From contig NC_037089.1 of assembly GCF_002994745.2 (NCBI RefSeq), forward strand, positions 4,256,001 to 4,320,000: DNA of 64,000 bases, read 5' to 3'. Numbering within the stretch: position 1 is the first letter of the stretch; every line of letters starts with the position of its first letter. Below the pieces are notes generated by a model. It saw nothing but the letters and a program-made list of their open reading frames with translations. It was not told the origin of the DNA and did not search any database. A program made the position numbers and the translations under genes. This DNA comes from Rosa chinensis (lineage: Eukaryota; Streptophyta; Magnoliopsida; Rosales; Rosaceae). Of this stretch, positions 20,880 through 32,066 are shown in pieces.

Positions 20880-21160
20880 TGCTTAATACAATGCAATGAT
20901 GATAACAAAAACCAAAATCAGTATTCTGACTATGCAAATGGAAGAGCTTAGTCCGTAAGCAGTAAGAGCAAAACTAAATCTTAAATAACACCTACAGATG
21001 CAAGCGCTTGATGCAGATGACACAAAAAGCTAGAAAATGCACTAGCAAAGCAGAAGCTATGCAGTAGGAAAAAAAAAAAACTCTGTGCTCTCTAGCTCTT
21101 ACTTTTTCTTTGTTGAATTAGGTATTCTGTATTGGGGTACCTTATATAAGCATTAAACCC
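20880..21160 (-). promoter_or_regulatory. upstream region of zinc-knuckle copy 3 with TATA box
   Basis: The block next to the start (GATGATAACAAAAACC, GAAGAGCTTAG, GATGCAGATGACACA) matches the other two copies. A TATA-like CTTATATAAG lies at 21141-21150, a suitable distance upstream for a 5' leader of 200 bases or more. The TSS is not visible. Confidence 0.5.
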
Positions 21161-22874
21161 TGAACGTGAAAAGCCTATTCAGAATAGAACTAGGAACTTA
21201 TTCCATATACGACAAGGAAAACTTTAATCTAAAGAAAAGTTAAATCCGAATGAAAACTAGAAAAATTTAAGACAATCCAAATACTGAAAGGAAACGTGTA
21301 CACAAACAGCTACTTTGATTTGTTTGTTTTCTTTTACTCTCTTCAAAGTTATCCACAAGCTGAGAATTTCCAAAACCCAAAAGATAGTAAATATGCATAC
21401 ATTCTCGCACTAAAATTTAGTCCAGATGATATTCATCAGAAACCCTTTTTTGGCAAAGTAATCATCAGAAACCTTAAAACAAACAATTCAATGGGCTAGA
21501 CCCCGAATTCCATGTACTCAATTTAAGAATTTCAAAGAAATGCGAGGAAGAGAGGCTTATGTTGTGGTTAGTCTTGGGCAGCACCGATACTGAGCCGTGC
21601 AAGGGCAGGCACAGAGTCACCAGAAAGAGACTGGTTCCAACCCTAGGAGACGTGGCATGGTTTGATAGGGTCAAAGAGAGATAATAGGGCTTCAACTGTC
21701 ACTATCTGTTAGACCTAGTCGTTCTCTGGTCCTTCTCAGTCAGCTACATCACTTTGTTCTTACTCCCTCCCTCACTAGCCTCTAGTGTATTGTTCTTTGC
21801 CTCTTTGGCTCCTGTAATACTTTGCTGGAATAATTGGCTTTGGTATGCCTGATCATCACTAACCAGCTTAGGCAAATTGCACCGAGGGCTCAAATTTCCT
21901 AAACAGACACAGATTTCCTAGCTTTGGTCCAATCTAAATGAGCTTTGCTTTCAATTTTCACAAGGCTTTGAGCTGTTGGGTTGGCGCCTCTGGGTCATAA
22001 AGATAATGTACAAGTGAGTGGAAGCTTCGTCATCTGGTCTCTCTAATCATACTCATATCCTGTGCCTGGCAAAGCTGAACCATGATCATTATTATTTCCA
22101 AAAGAGCCACTTAATGCCAATATCATACCCAATTTGAGCATCAAGAATTCAACCAATTTGGAAACTTCCATTTGAAAGGAGCCAATCCAGTCAAAGAATC
22201 AAAAGAGAAGTTAGTGAAGGGAGCTGCCAGATCCCAAAAAAAAAAAACAAGGGAGCTGAAATTTCATTATCACACTTTACAGTATTTCAATCAAATCAAA
22301 TTAGGCAGTGATAGTTTGTACTCTACCATCACAATTTAAAGGCAATCTCAATCAATCCTGAAAACCTGGATACCCAAAAAGAAAAGAAAATTCAGAAAAA
22401 ATTAGATATCTGAGAGAGTCAGTCTAACAACCAGAGGCTCCAGCTCCTTTATCATTGTCCCAAAAAGAGGCTATACACCAACTCCACTTTCTAAAGTAAA
22501 AGCAAAGAAAACTATCTGAATTAGTCTCAGTCTATGAAAAAACAATCATTGTCTAAGCTTCTATATCATTTTCAATCCATATCATTCATCATGGTCACTC
22601 ATTTTGGAAGGAGCGTGTTGATAGACAGAGAAACATAAAGGGAAAAAAAAAGCCAAAGAAAAAAATCCGATCCCCTTTTCTTTTTCTCTTTCTCTTTCTC
22701 TTTCTCCATAGAAAGTTAAACCACCTTCCCATGGCTCCTCCTCTGCTTCTATTATCATCTGTATAAAGAAAACTCCATTCTTCTCTAAGCTCATTCATTA
22801 CCTGCAAGAATCCAAAACTATAACGACACCCAAAACCAACAACTCCAACTTTATTCAACCACCAGTTTCCACCA
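21161..22874. other. intergenic region between copy 3 and the OVATE-like gene
   Basis: The stretch 21370-21500 matches unit 2 near 9960-10050. The segment 22660-22705 is a CTTTCT-rich run that may be the 5' leader of the gene starting at 22875. No other gene is recognised. Confidence 0.4.
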
Positions 22875-23528
22875 ATGGTGCTTAGAAATTCCATTTCCAA
22901 CACCAAGAAGTTTTTTCAGAAAACCCTTGGGAACCTGAAGAACCTATTTTCTGCTGGTAGCTATGAAAAGCTACCCAAATCCCCTGCCACCTATAATCCC
23001 TATAGTACTTCTATGTCTACTAGTACTTTTGCTCGTGTTCATGATATGAATATCCACAACACAAGCAGTTACAAAGACTTGGACAAGTTGTACAACGACT
23101 TCACAGATCAATGGGATAGCAAGAGACAAAGCAACAACAAGAGATTAGTAATTTCCTCGCCCGCCCAGCAAGATCATAAAGTGGTTCAAAGGAGAGATCA
23201 TGAGGCATGTGATCGTAATAACAAGGTGATGACAAAGAGAGTGGAGGAAAGTAGAACTACGTTTTCCAGTGAATTGAAAGAGCCGAGAAGGGGTTGTTTG
23301 GTGGCTGAGAAGTTGAAGGAGTTGGAGATGTTGGATATAAGCAATGTAGATCATGTTCTGGATGTACAAGAAGTGTTTCATTACTACTCTCGCCTCACTT
23401 GCCCTGCCTATCTTGAAATCGTGGACAGGTTCTTCATGGAAATGTGTGCTGAATTTTTCGGTCCAGCAGCAACCCCAGGAAGAAGCAAGAAGTCAAGGCT
23501 GAGGCCAAGGACTTCTTTGAGGTCATAA
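22875..23528 (+). CDS. OVATE-family-like protein, 217 aa, single exon
   Basis: The frame runs from the ATG at 22875 to the TAA at 23526-23528 without introns. The N-terminal part is basic (NTKKFFQKTLGNLKNLFSAGSYEKLPKSP). The middle is low-complexity and charged. Near residues 155-190 it has VDHVLDVQEVFHYYSRLTCPAYLEIVDRFFMEMCAEFF split around a tyrosine pair, which resembles the C-terminal half of the OVATE domain (an acidic helix, then a YLSLNSPxYHDVIVxAF-like stretch). OVATE family proteins are plant regulators of growth and organ shape that bind TALE homeodomain or TRM proteins. The resemblance is partial, so the assignment is moderate. The tail is Arg/Lys/Ser-rich. A truncated copy lies at 11383. 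It is the only visibly intact gene in the duplicated block. Confidence 0.65.
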   Translation: MVLRNSISNTKKFFQKTLGNLKNLFSAGSYEKLPKSPATYNPYSTSMSTSTFARVHDMNIHNTSSYKDLDKLYNDFTDQWDSKRQSNNKRLVISSPAQQDHKVVQRRDHEACDRNNKVMTKRVEESRTTFSSELKEPRRGCLVAEKLKELEMLDISNVDHVLDVQEVFHYYSRLTCPAYLEIVDRFFMEMCAEFFGPAATPGRSKKSRLRPRTSLRS

Positions 23529-26500
23529 TTAATCAAACAAGTGAACAAGTTTGATTTAGTGAGTTGTTGGTTGTAAATTCTAGCGAACTTCCACTTGTTA
23601 TGGCTCTGAACCTCTTAATTCTGTTGTAGTTCGGTATTCTTGTTCTTCATCATAAATTTCCATCTGTGGTTGTTGAGATTTGTTTGCTTGTGTGAAGTTA
23701 TTGTTTTGATCTGTTAAAACATTCATCTTTGATTCAATTCATCGGTGAATTAAACTTACAACTATGTTATAATGCTCTAGAGAATTTGATTGAAGGTAGT
23801 TGGAAACCATATGCTGCCAAATTCTATATCTTGTAGTTCTCTGCCTCAATCATTGCCTATACCTTTTTCCACTAATGCTTTTCCAGTCTGCCATTAATTT
23901 TGATTCTAGATGATAATCCTTTAAGAAAGAAGAGAGATGGTCATAGAACATACAAACTGAAACCTTTAAACCAGACGATAACCCAATATCAATGTACTCT
24001 ATCATTTGTTCAAAACGAAAGGCAAAAAGAGAAGACATCATTGATCAATTTTCATGTTTATGTAGGAGCAACAATCCAACACAAATTAACTACCAGTAAC
24101 AAAAGCATTAGCAATAATTAAATACTCGACACTATTGAAAATAGAACCTTGTTAAAACTTGCAGCATAATTAAACTCACCAATCACCATGATCATGTCAT
24201 CTTCCCCATCATAATCATCTTCAGTTTTTCACAGAATTCTGATTGGGATCTCCCTCCCAATTATCTTCTCCAGCATAGACCCTCTGTCCCAAATCAATGT
24301 GAGATGTGAGTGCCTAATTTCCAAGATGAGTAGTAGAACCCAAGAGAATTATAAAACGCCATGATATCAATAAATTTGAGAACTATGGGCTTTCTGACCA
24401 GGACAACGAAAAGATTGATGGGCTGAGCTTGGTGTAAATCTATGTGGGCTCAGATATAATAAGCAAATTCTGGTTGTTGGACTCGTCTCTCATGTGATCC
24501 ATTAAATTCAGTTGGTTAGGGTCGGAACCCTTCTCATTTGAGGCACTCCCCTTTTCTATCCATCTTTTATCCAAAAAATCTTTTAAATTCACAGTTATTA
24601 GGTTCTAAAAGAATTCTAAAATGTGTGAAAAATGAATGTATAGGCCAGAGTTACCGGGATCGCTCACATGTGTCGCAACCCGGGTTCCGGATCGCACGTA
24701 CCAAATCGTGGTACATCCACGATCCAGATCGTTAAACCCAGCGATCCAAACATCTCTGCCTTCTGCTTCATATCAGCAACTCAACATCTTCTTTTCTTCG
24801 TCCTCTTCAAGGCAATGGGAAGCCTCTGTTCTTCTACAACCCAACCTTTCCACTTCATTCACCTTCGCAGTTCATTCCTTTCATTGGTATGTTCGGCGGA
24901 ATTTTTTTATTTTTTTGTTTTACTCGTGTTCTGCAGCGGTGAAGTTTTAGATGAAGACCACATATTTGTTTAGGTTATTTATTAAATGACTAGCAGTCTA
25001 GGCCCATTAATCTATGATTAAGGGTATTGCCATACCGGACCGAGTTACTTGATATATGGATAATGCAAAAAATATATATATATATATATTTAGAAATGAA
25101 TTAATGTGCTTAATTATATAAATTATTAAATACAATAATATTAATATCTTAGCGTACCGCGCACCATAAACACTAGCATACCACGTACCCGTATTGAAAT
25201 GACCCGCGATCCAGGCAACACGGGTATAGGCTAAGAGGATCGACCATTTTAAACCAGCTTTGATCTCCATACATCTCCATACATTTCATATTTTTGTACG
25301 AGCACTGATTGAATTCGAAGAAGGGGAATATTCCACCAGCATGCATTGCAACTTATAACGACTTTTGTTACGAGTGATTTTGATGTCTGGGGTTGAAAAT
25401 GCGGCTAATGAAGAAAAAGTTCCAAGACCGAAATCATCAAATTACAGACTCTAGGATCTCTCCTCCCCACTTTAAGTGGTCGATGGTGGTGGATCCCCAT
25501 ATTTCCAAACTGAATTATTTCCAAGTTGGAACCCCGGCAACATGGAATCCAAAATGCATGAGGATTTTGTTGTTTCATAGCACATTAATTCACGCACTAG
25601 GGTTTGAAGAAGATTCGCCTAGTTCCATTTAGATTCCAAGAAGATGGGGGCCAATTGCATGCCACTAGCTAGGGCTAGAAAAAGGCCACGATCAAGTGGG
25701 TACTTTGAGAGGTTTGGACTCTCCCCCTTTAAGCATATCTGCAGTTCTCTTTAAACATATGCATGCTAGCTTCTCTCTCGCAACTAAAATCCCCACGGGC
25801 CATCTTTTTACTTGTCTCTGTGTCAAAGTGCATCCCCCAGTTCTGTTTAAATTGACCATTCATGAAACAAAGCATGCTCTGTATCACTTTAGTAAATGCA
25901 CCGGGATGCATTTCAGTGGGGGGTTAATGGTTTATATGTATATACATGATCCACATCATGCATGAGTTGACGGGCACACACTGGCTAGCTAGCTAGTTCT
26001 TCTAGATGTACTACTTCATTTGTAGTGAAGTGATTGATTTTACTTGACGCCAACGGCCTGCTAGCTATATATGGAAATGTTACATATATAGACAAACGTC
26101 TAGCTTAGCTCGAGCGACTATTGTTCTTAATTTCAAAAGCATAACATGACATTGGTTTGATAGCAATGCTTAGAAGGAGAGTATACTGTTGCATACAGCC
26201 CGGCTCGTAGCAGCAATTTTTTATGGGGGCAAACATACTTTTATTATTTATTTAAAATATTTCATCGAACACTACACAATATTAGTAAAAAAAAAAAAAA
26301 CATAAATGAATAATTCGAGTTGTTGAGATGTTACATTTTGTTTCCCCGGGCTGTTGGAAGTGATTAACCTTTCTTCTTTTGTTTATACATAAATATAAAC
26401 AAAAGGAAAAGCAATTGACTAACCCTTCATACATTTGTAAAATTTAGAAGCTATTCTTTTGAAGTTATGATTTTCTTCGGTATTTCGCAAAGAAGGTAGT

Positions 26501-26770
26501 ATCACTTCTCCATTAGGATGAGAGATCGGAGAAGCCTGGATACGATAATATTATAAAAAGATGTTTTCAGCTAATTCTTTATACAATCAAGAAAGTAAAT
26601 CTATTCACAGATAATGACATTCTTATGCGCACGTGATTAGTGCGCTAAAGACAATATTCTTATAAACTCTGCTCGTTAAATGATCGAAAGTGGAGTAAGC
26701 TAGTTAGTTAAGGTTAGTATTGCCACAATCCTTGATCGATCTCCTGCTTTGGAATATCTCATATCCCTAA
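23529..26770. other. intergenic stretch, no complete gene
   Basis: It is AT-rich DNA without recognised protein frames, apart from a possible orphan first exon at 24815-24886 listed separately. CATGCATG-type words occur around 25750 and 25950. No bounded transposon was found. Confidence 0.5.
24815..24886 (+). other. possible orphan first exon with plastid-transit-like peptide
   Basis: An ATG is followed by 24 codons rich in Ser, Thr, Phe and His, beginning MGSLCSSTTQPFHF, and then a consensus-like donor, TTG|GTATGT. The leader upstream is CT-rich. This is how many nuclear genes for plastid proteins begin, but no downstream exon could be recognised. It may be a gene relic or chance. Confidence 0.25.
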
Positions 26771-27684
26771 GAGCAAGTCCACCGGTCTTGCTTTGCCCGG
26801 GCTCCAGCTCAGAAAACTGATGTGGTGACCGGCCACAAGGAATTTTGGCCTTCCACCGGTGAAACCTTGCCTAGCCAATTGTTGGCTTTTCTTGACTGAG
26901 GCAAAAAAAAAAAAGGCAACATGGTGACTTTTTTCTTGACTGGGTTTGAGGGGCTGCCAGCTCGGCCGAAGGAAAAACGTGGCTGACGTCATCACCGCAG
27001 TGGAGGACGAGACGAGACGCTGGAGGACTACAAATTCTGGGGTTGCTTCGATCTCGGCCTGGAGGCAGCGTCCATGGAGCGGCCGGATGAGGTGAGGCGA
27101 CCTCGGGGGGGGGGGGTCCTTGGTCGGAGGACGGAGAAAAAATCCGGGTCGGGTCGGACGAAACCCGCCAGGTCTGGGGGTGCGCGAGTCGCGAGAGAGA
27201 GAACCGGAGGGGGGAAAATGAAAAAAAAGAAAAAATTTCGTCCTTTGAAACAAAATAGAATTTTTTTTTGTTGCAATTTATAGAAAATTTTCTGATTTCA
27301 AAAATTCATAATAAATTCATACGAACTCCGAATATTGCGTTCCATGTATGCACAAGATCGTATCAACGAGCTCTACAACTTTCATGAAGAAAGTTTTCCC
27401 AAATTCCTAACGTATAAAAAGTCAATTTTCATGACCTCCTAAATAACGTTCGTTTCGAAAATAAAAATCGATTAGAAACCGAATTTCTCGTACAACGACT
27501 AAATAACGTTGTATTTTACTTATTCCTGGTTTCGAAAATGAACAGTAAAAGTGGATGAACAGTCTTGACCGGTCAAGAAAAAAACGGGTGTAAACCCATG
27601 TCCAGTGGCAGTGAACAGTATCTTGACTAGTCGAATTCTTGACTTCTCGATCTTGACATTTCTTGACTACGGGTGAACTTACTC
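26771..27684. mobile_element. PIF/Harbinger-like non-autonomous element A, 914 bp
   Basis: The ends are GAGCAAGTCCACC and GGTGAACTTACTC, inverted repeats of one another. They are flanked by TAA at 26768-26770 and 27685-27687, the target typical of PIF/Harbinger. The right 150 bp shares phrases with element B, including AGTGGCAGTGAA.AGTA and CTTGACTACGGGTGAACTT. A conserved TGACGTCA palindrome lies at 26984-26991. There is no transposase. Confidence 0.8.
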
Positions 27685-27687
27685 TAA

Positions 27688-28457
27688 GAGCAAGTGCAGC
27701 GGTTCATGAATGACCGGGCAAAAGTATGGAATGATGATGTGGTGACCAAGCAAATATATATTTTCCCCTCCACCGGGCCAAATTTAACTAGGCAAACATA
27801 GGCTTTTTTTGACCAAGGGCAAGAAAAATTCCAAACCCATGCCCATTTTCTTGCCCAGCCTTTGGCGGCTGCCAGCTCGGCCCGCAGTATAACGTGGCTG
27901 ACGTCACAGGGGGCCACGCAGAGAGAGATGCGGAAGAGAGAGGGCGTGAAGAGCACGGACAAATGGGGGAGCGCCACGTCGCTGCACCTTCTGATTAGGT
28001 TTTTTGTCGCGTAGCGACTATATTATTCCTGCTGTGGGTGCACGTGTCTGAGTGCCGTTGGCTGGTTTGGGAATTTGAACCCAACGATCAACAAAACTGG
28101 ACCGGTGAAAGGGACAGTAAAACCAGATCTGACGGCTAGGAATTAATATGAATGTAAAATAGCTAACAGTAAGAAACGGGCAGAAAAAAATATGTAAAAA
28201 ATTCTAAAAATCATACAAAAAATTTCTCTATAAATACCTACAATTTTTTCTAACATCTCACACCCAAATGAACAGTGAAAATGCACAGTGAAACCCACTG
28301 TGAACAGTAGTGTGGACAGTAAAAAAGTGAACAGTGTTGATCGGGCAAGAAAAACAACTGGTGTAAACCCATGTTCAGTGGCAGTGAATAGTAACTTGAC
28401 TGGTCGAATTCTTGACTTCTCGATTTTGCATTTTCTTGACTACGGGTGAACTTGCTC
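27688..28457. mobile_element. PIF/Harbinger-like non-autonomous element B, 770 bp
   Basis: It starts GAGCAAGTGCAGCGG immediately after the TAA that ends element A and finishes GGGTGAACTTGCTC, followed by TAA at 28458-28460. It shares both ends, the TGACGTCA palindrome (27899-27906) and the 3' block with element A. The two abut head to tail with a single shared TAA. Confidence 0.8.
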
Positions 28458-30938
28458 TAACATGCAGAGGGATGAAAAAATGATTGAACAAGACGACTTG
28501 AAGTTTGCAAACTAGTGGTGGTCCATAATATAATGCTCTAATAGGTAATAGCTAGCTAGGTAGTTCGAGAATAGGTATAAGATGGAGACGGAATATATAA
28601 ATCCAAGTGTCCAAAAGTGAGGAGCAGTAGTAGTCATCGATCAGTACTCATGCCTCTGACGACTCGTCTTTGTTCCTACTTCCTACTCACTCTCACGCCC
28701 TCTCTGCGCCTGCATGTCTTGCCGTTTTCACTCTACGTAATAAAGCACTCTGCACTCCCTCTCTCACAGATTTACAAAATTAGGGTTCTTATTTTCTTAG
28801 GGTTTCAACCATACAAGTAACTATTTGTAAGATCGTACGTTCAATAATTAATAAATTTGGTGATGGAGATATGTTTTAACTAATGAGATGGGAAATATGG
28901 TCCTGCAGAAATTTGGAACACTCAATCAGACAGTTACCATAATAAATATAATTGGACCACGAATCATAAATTAGAGGACAGTAAATCCAAGAGATGAGAG
29001 CACAAATTAGATGGAATGGATGGAATAGATGGTCTAAGTCGATCGAAGAGATGGAGCTGAGGCAGCATGTGCCGCATGTGTAGATACACTGAGGGAAAGC
29101 TGTGCCTGGAGGGTTGCCCCATATAGTGTACGCCTGGATATCACGTGTAATCTGGACCATTTTTCATGTCCTAATTTTCTAGGCAAGTACGTACTCATGG
29201 TGGTTGAGCTAGCTCATCTCGCAGCTCCAGCTAGAGCAGCTAGACTTTCGATCAATAATACTTGTATTATTAGAAAACTGATTTATCATCGATCTATCAA
29301 GCTAGACTGATAATTTAATAGCTCATTCGATGTAACTATTATTGAGTTTATTTTTGTTCTAAAGAATTTAGAGTTCAGAATTTAAAATTTTGAGTTCACT
29401 TGCATACATACGTGACCTTTGTTTCTGTAATTGAGCACTCATGTTTTCATTGAAATGAACCGTAGAATTGTTAGCTTGGGATGCAAAGATCAAACATGAG
29501 CTCGATGAGAAAATAGTCGGCAGCAAAAGTAGGAGAAGTACTTAATCAGTGGGTCGACTTAAGATTTGGCATTATGGGATCTCATGCATGGGCCATAGCC
29601 GCCAGGCAATAATTAGTAGGGCACACTAGCTGGTCCTGAATGATTGGGATTTTACCCTAGCCTCTCTCTCTCTCTCTCTCTCGAAGAGGAGTTAAGTGTC
29701 CCTCACACTCACTCATTTGTGAAGCTGATGAAGATTCGATTTTGTATATATTTGCTGCTTCATCAATTCCAATCGGTCGGAATAAAACCCGCCAACAACA
29801 AATCTTTAAAACCCTAACTAATACGTACCCCGGCATCGATCAGTACTACCAATAATATTCTACTTGTCATTGTCCATTCTACCCAGGCTAATCATTTCTC
29901 TCTTCACCACTTTAATCACTTTAACCTTCATGCTAATTACCTATCCCATTAAAATATTTTCTACGTATTTATTCTAACTTCTTGAGATATTCTTTTACCA
30001 CTACTTACTCTAACTTAGTAACCCGCTTTAAAAAATTTATGATAACCACAAGCAACACTATAAGGTAATATACTACTCAATTCAATTCTGTTCGTTACGA
30101 TGCATTATTACATTGAGTCATTACGCCTCACATACATGATGACAAATTTGCCATGTGAATTGGTTGTCTACTTAAATAATTTCATTTTTTTTATTATTGA
30201 AAGATTGTTATTTAAGTCGTAGAAGAAGATGGTTTTCCTATTCATAAGAAATTAGTTAAATTGGCTTGTCGAATACGTACACACTAATAATTCAGAGTTA
30301 GTCATGATCACTCATCACTGAGAAACTGATCGATATTCAGCCTTGTTGTTAATCCACATTGATTTTCAACATTCAGGCATGACTCAGACTTCCTGATGTT
30401 GATCACCCAATAATTGCCATAAACATTACACGACCCACAAGTGTTGACAATAGTGGTCGATGTATGCTCATGAAGAACTAGAAAAAAATTAATGGTACGG
30501 TGGTCCGAGTAATTGATCGGTCGATGAGGATATAAAGGGAGGCTAGCTTCGGTGAGTCCTGATAAGACAATAAGGATAATAGTTAATGAATCAATTTGGA
30601 TCAATCACAAGATCGATACAGATTGATCGACGAGAACCTGATGAATGGCCACTTTGATCGATCATCTTCGTGGATATATGAACCTTTTCTTTGGCGTAAA
30701 GGGTTTTAGTTTCTTTTTTTCTTTTCTTTTTTTGAATCACATTTTACTTTCTGATTTCCTGGCCCCGGAATCAGATGCAAAATGGTCCCTGGTCTCACTT
30801 CAGCTGTTGAATATATACCCATTGATTCGCATGGTTATTGTCGATAAATATCTCTTCAGCTCATTAGGTCATATAGGATGAAATATCAACCGATTTAACT
30901 TTTGTTAATTAGACAATTATTGACCTATGAAACTTAAA
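28458..30938. other. intergenic stretch, nothing recognised
   Basis: AT-rich non-coding DNA with a (CT)n run at about 29661-29682 and several GATCGATC-rich words. I see no gene and no bounded transposon. Confidence 0.5.
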
Positions 30939-31561
30939 GGGTGTGGCAATTGTCACCCTAATAACTACTTTGTTCACCCTACGAGTTTCTAGTTTATTAA
31001 AAGACTAAATATCCTAATTACAATAACGGACAATATCCAAATTACAATTTGTTTTTCTCATTAATACACCATACGGAACACACTTAAACTTTATAAGACT
31101 CCTCACTCATCGTTAAACCCTAATGCTTTCATTTTTAGCAATCATCATTTTCAATCACTCTCATGCTGTATTAACAACTTTTATGCATCAAAATATATCA
31201 TATTAATGCTAATAGAGTCTAGAAAGACCTATTTGGAGTCTGAACATGAAGTAATCGCATTTTTGTTTTCATGTTTCTTCGTTTATGATTGTAGGACTGA
31301 AAGATACAGGTTTTTGTTTCGTTTGTTAGGGAATTACATTGGAATTGAGAGAGATGAGAAAGGAAGCCAAATAGAAAAAGAATTCGAGTTAAACCCTACA
31401 TTGGAAAAAAGGTATTTTGAGTACTACAAATGGGTGAACAAAGTAAACTTGAAATATGTAGGGTATGAACAAAGTAAACTTGAAATTAACAAAATAAATA
31501 TAGGGTGAGAAGAGAATGTGAGGTGAACAAAGTAATTAGTAGGGTGGCAATAGCCGCACCC
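30939..31561. mobile_element. TIR element (MITE-like), 623 bp, 8-bp target duplication
   Basis: The terminal inverted repeats extend about 40 bp with a few mismatches (GGGTGTGGCAATTG on the left, and the complement GGGTGCGGCTATTG at the right end). The direct repeat AACTTAAA lies at 30931-30938 and 31562-31569. The 8-bp duplication favours hAT; the long TIR would also fit a Mutator-like element. An internal frame of 100 codons at 31206-31508 shows no family. Confidence 0.72.
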
Positions 31562-31569
31562 AACTTAAA

Positions 31570-32066
31570 TTATATGAAATTGTGCCCACAATACGTATTA
31601 CAATAGGACAAATAGACAGACAACCAAACTGATGGCATATTTCAAAACATTGACGAAATATCGGTCATATTCTCTATAAATACACCAAAATATCACGATT
31701 CCAATGAAAATGCAGATATATACTTTATACTTCATACACACCATCTTAAACCAGATACAAAAGTAATCAAATCTCAACACCCGCAAGCCTAATATGTTCA
31801 TCGATCCTAGCCAGCTAGCTAAAGCAAAAGAGTAGCAATTTACAAGATATAGCTCCATTGAGAACTACCCCGTCGCCCCAAAAGAAGTACTAAACTTTTC
31901 TAAATTCCGACCTCCCTAAGTACTTCACTTTCATGATTAGAAATGACCCACAACTTTTTTTTTTTTTTTTTCCCTTCTTAGCTTTACAGGGACCTTAATT
32001 AACATGTTTCTTTAATCTTCATTTAGCACATCGATATATCCCTAAATTCTTTGAAGGGGGAGCGAG
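31570..32066. other. 3' flank of the YUCCA gene
   Basis: AT-rich sequence downstream of the minus-strand YUCCA stop codon. No obvious polyadenylation signal stands out and no other gene is seen. Confidence 0.4.

Noticed and set aside
31206..31508. A 100-codon plus-strand protein, possibly a transposase
   Set aside because: It lies in a MITE-sized element and shows no DDE, zinc-finger or dimerisation motif.
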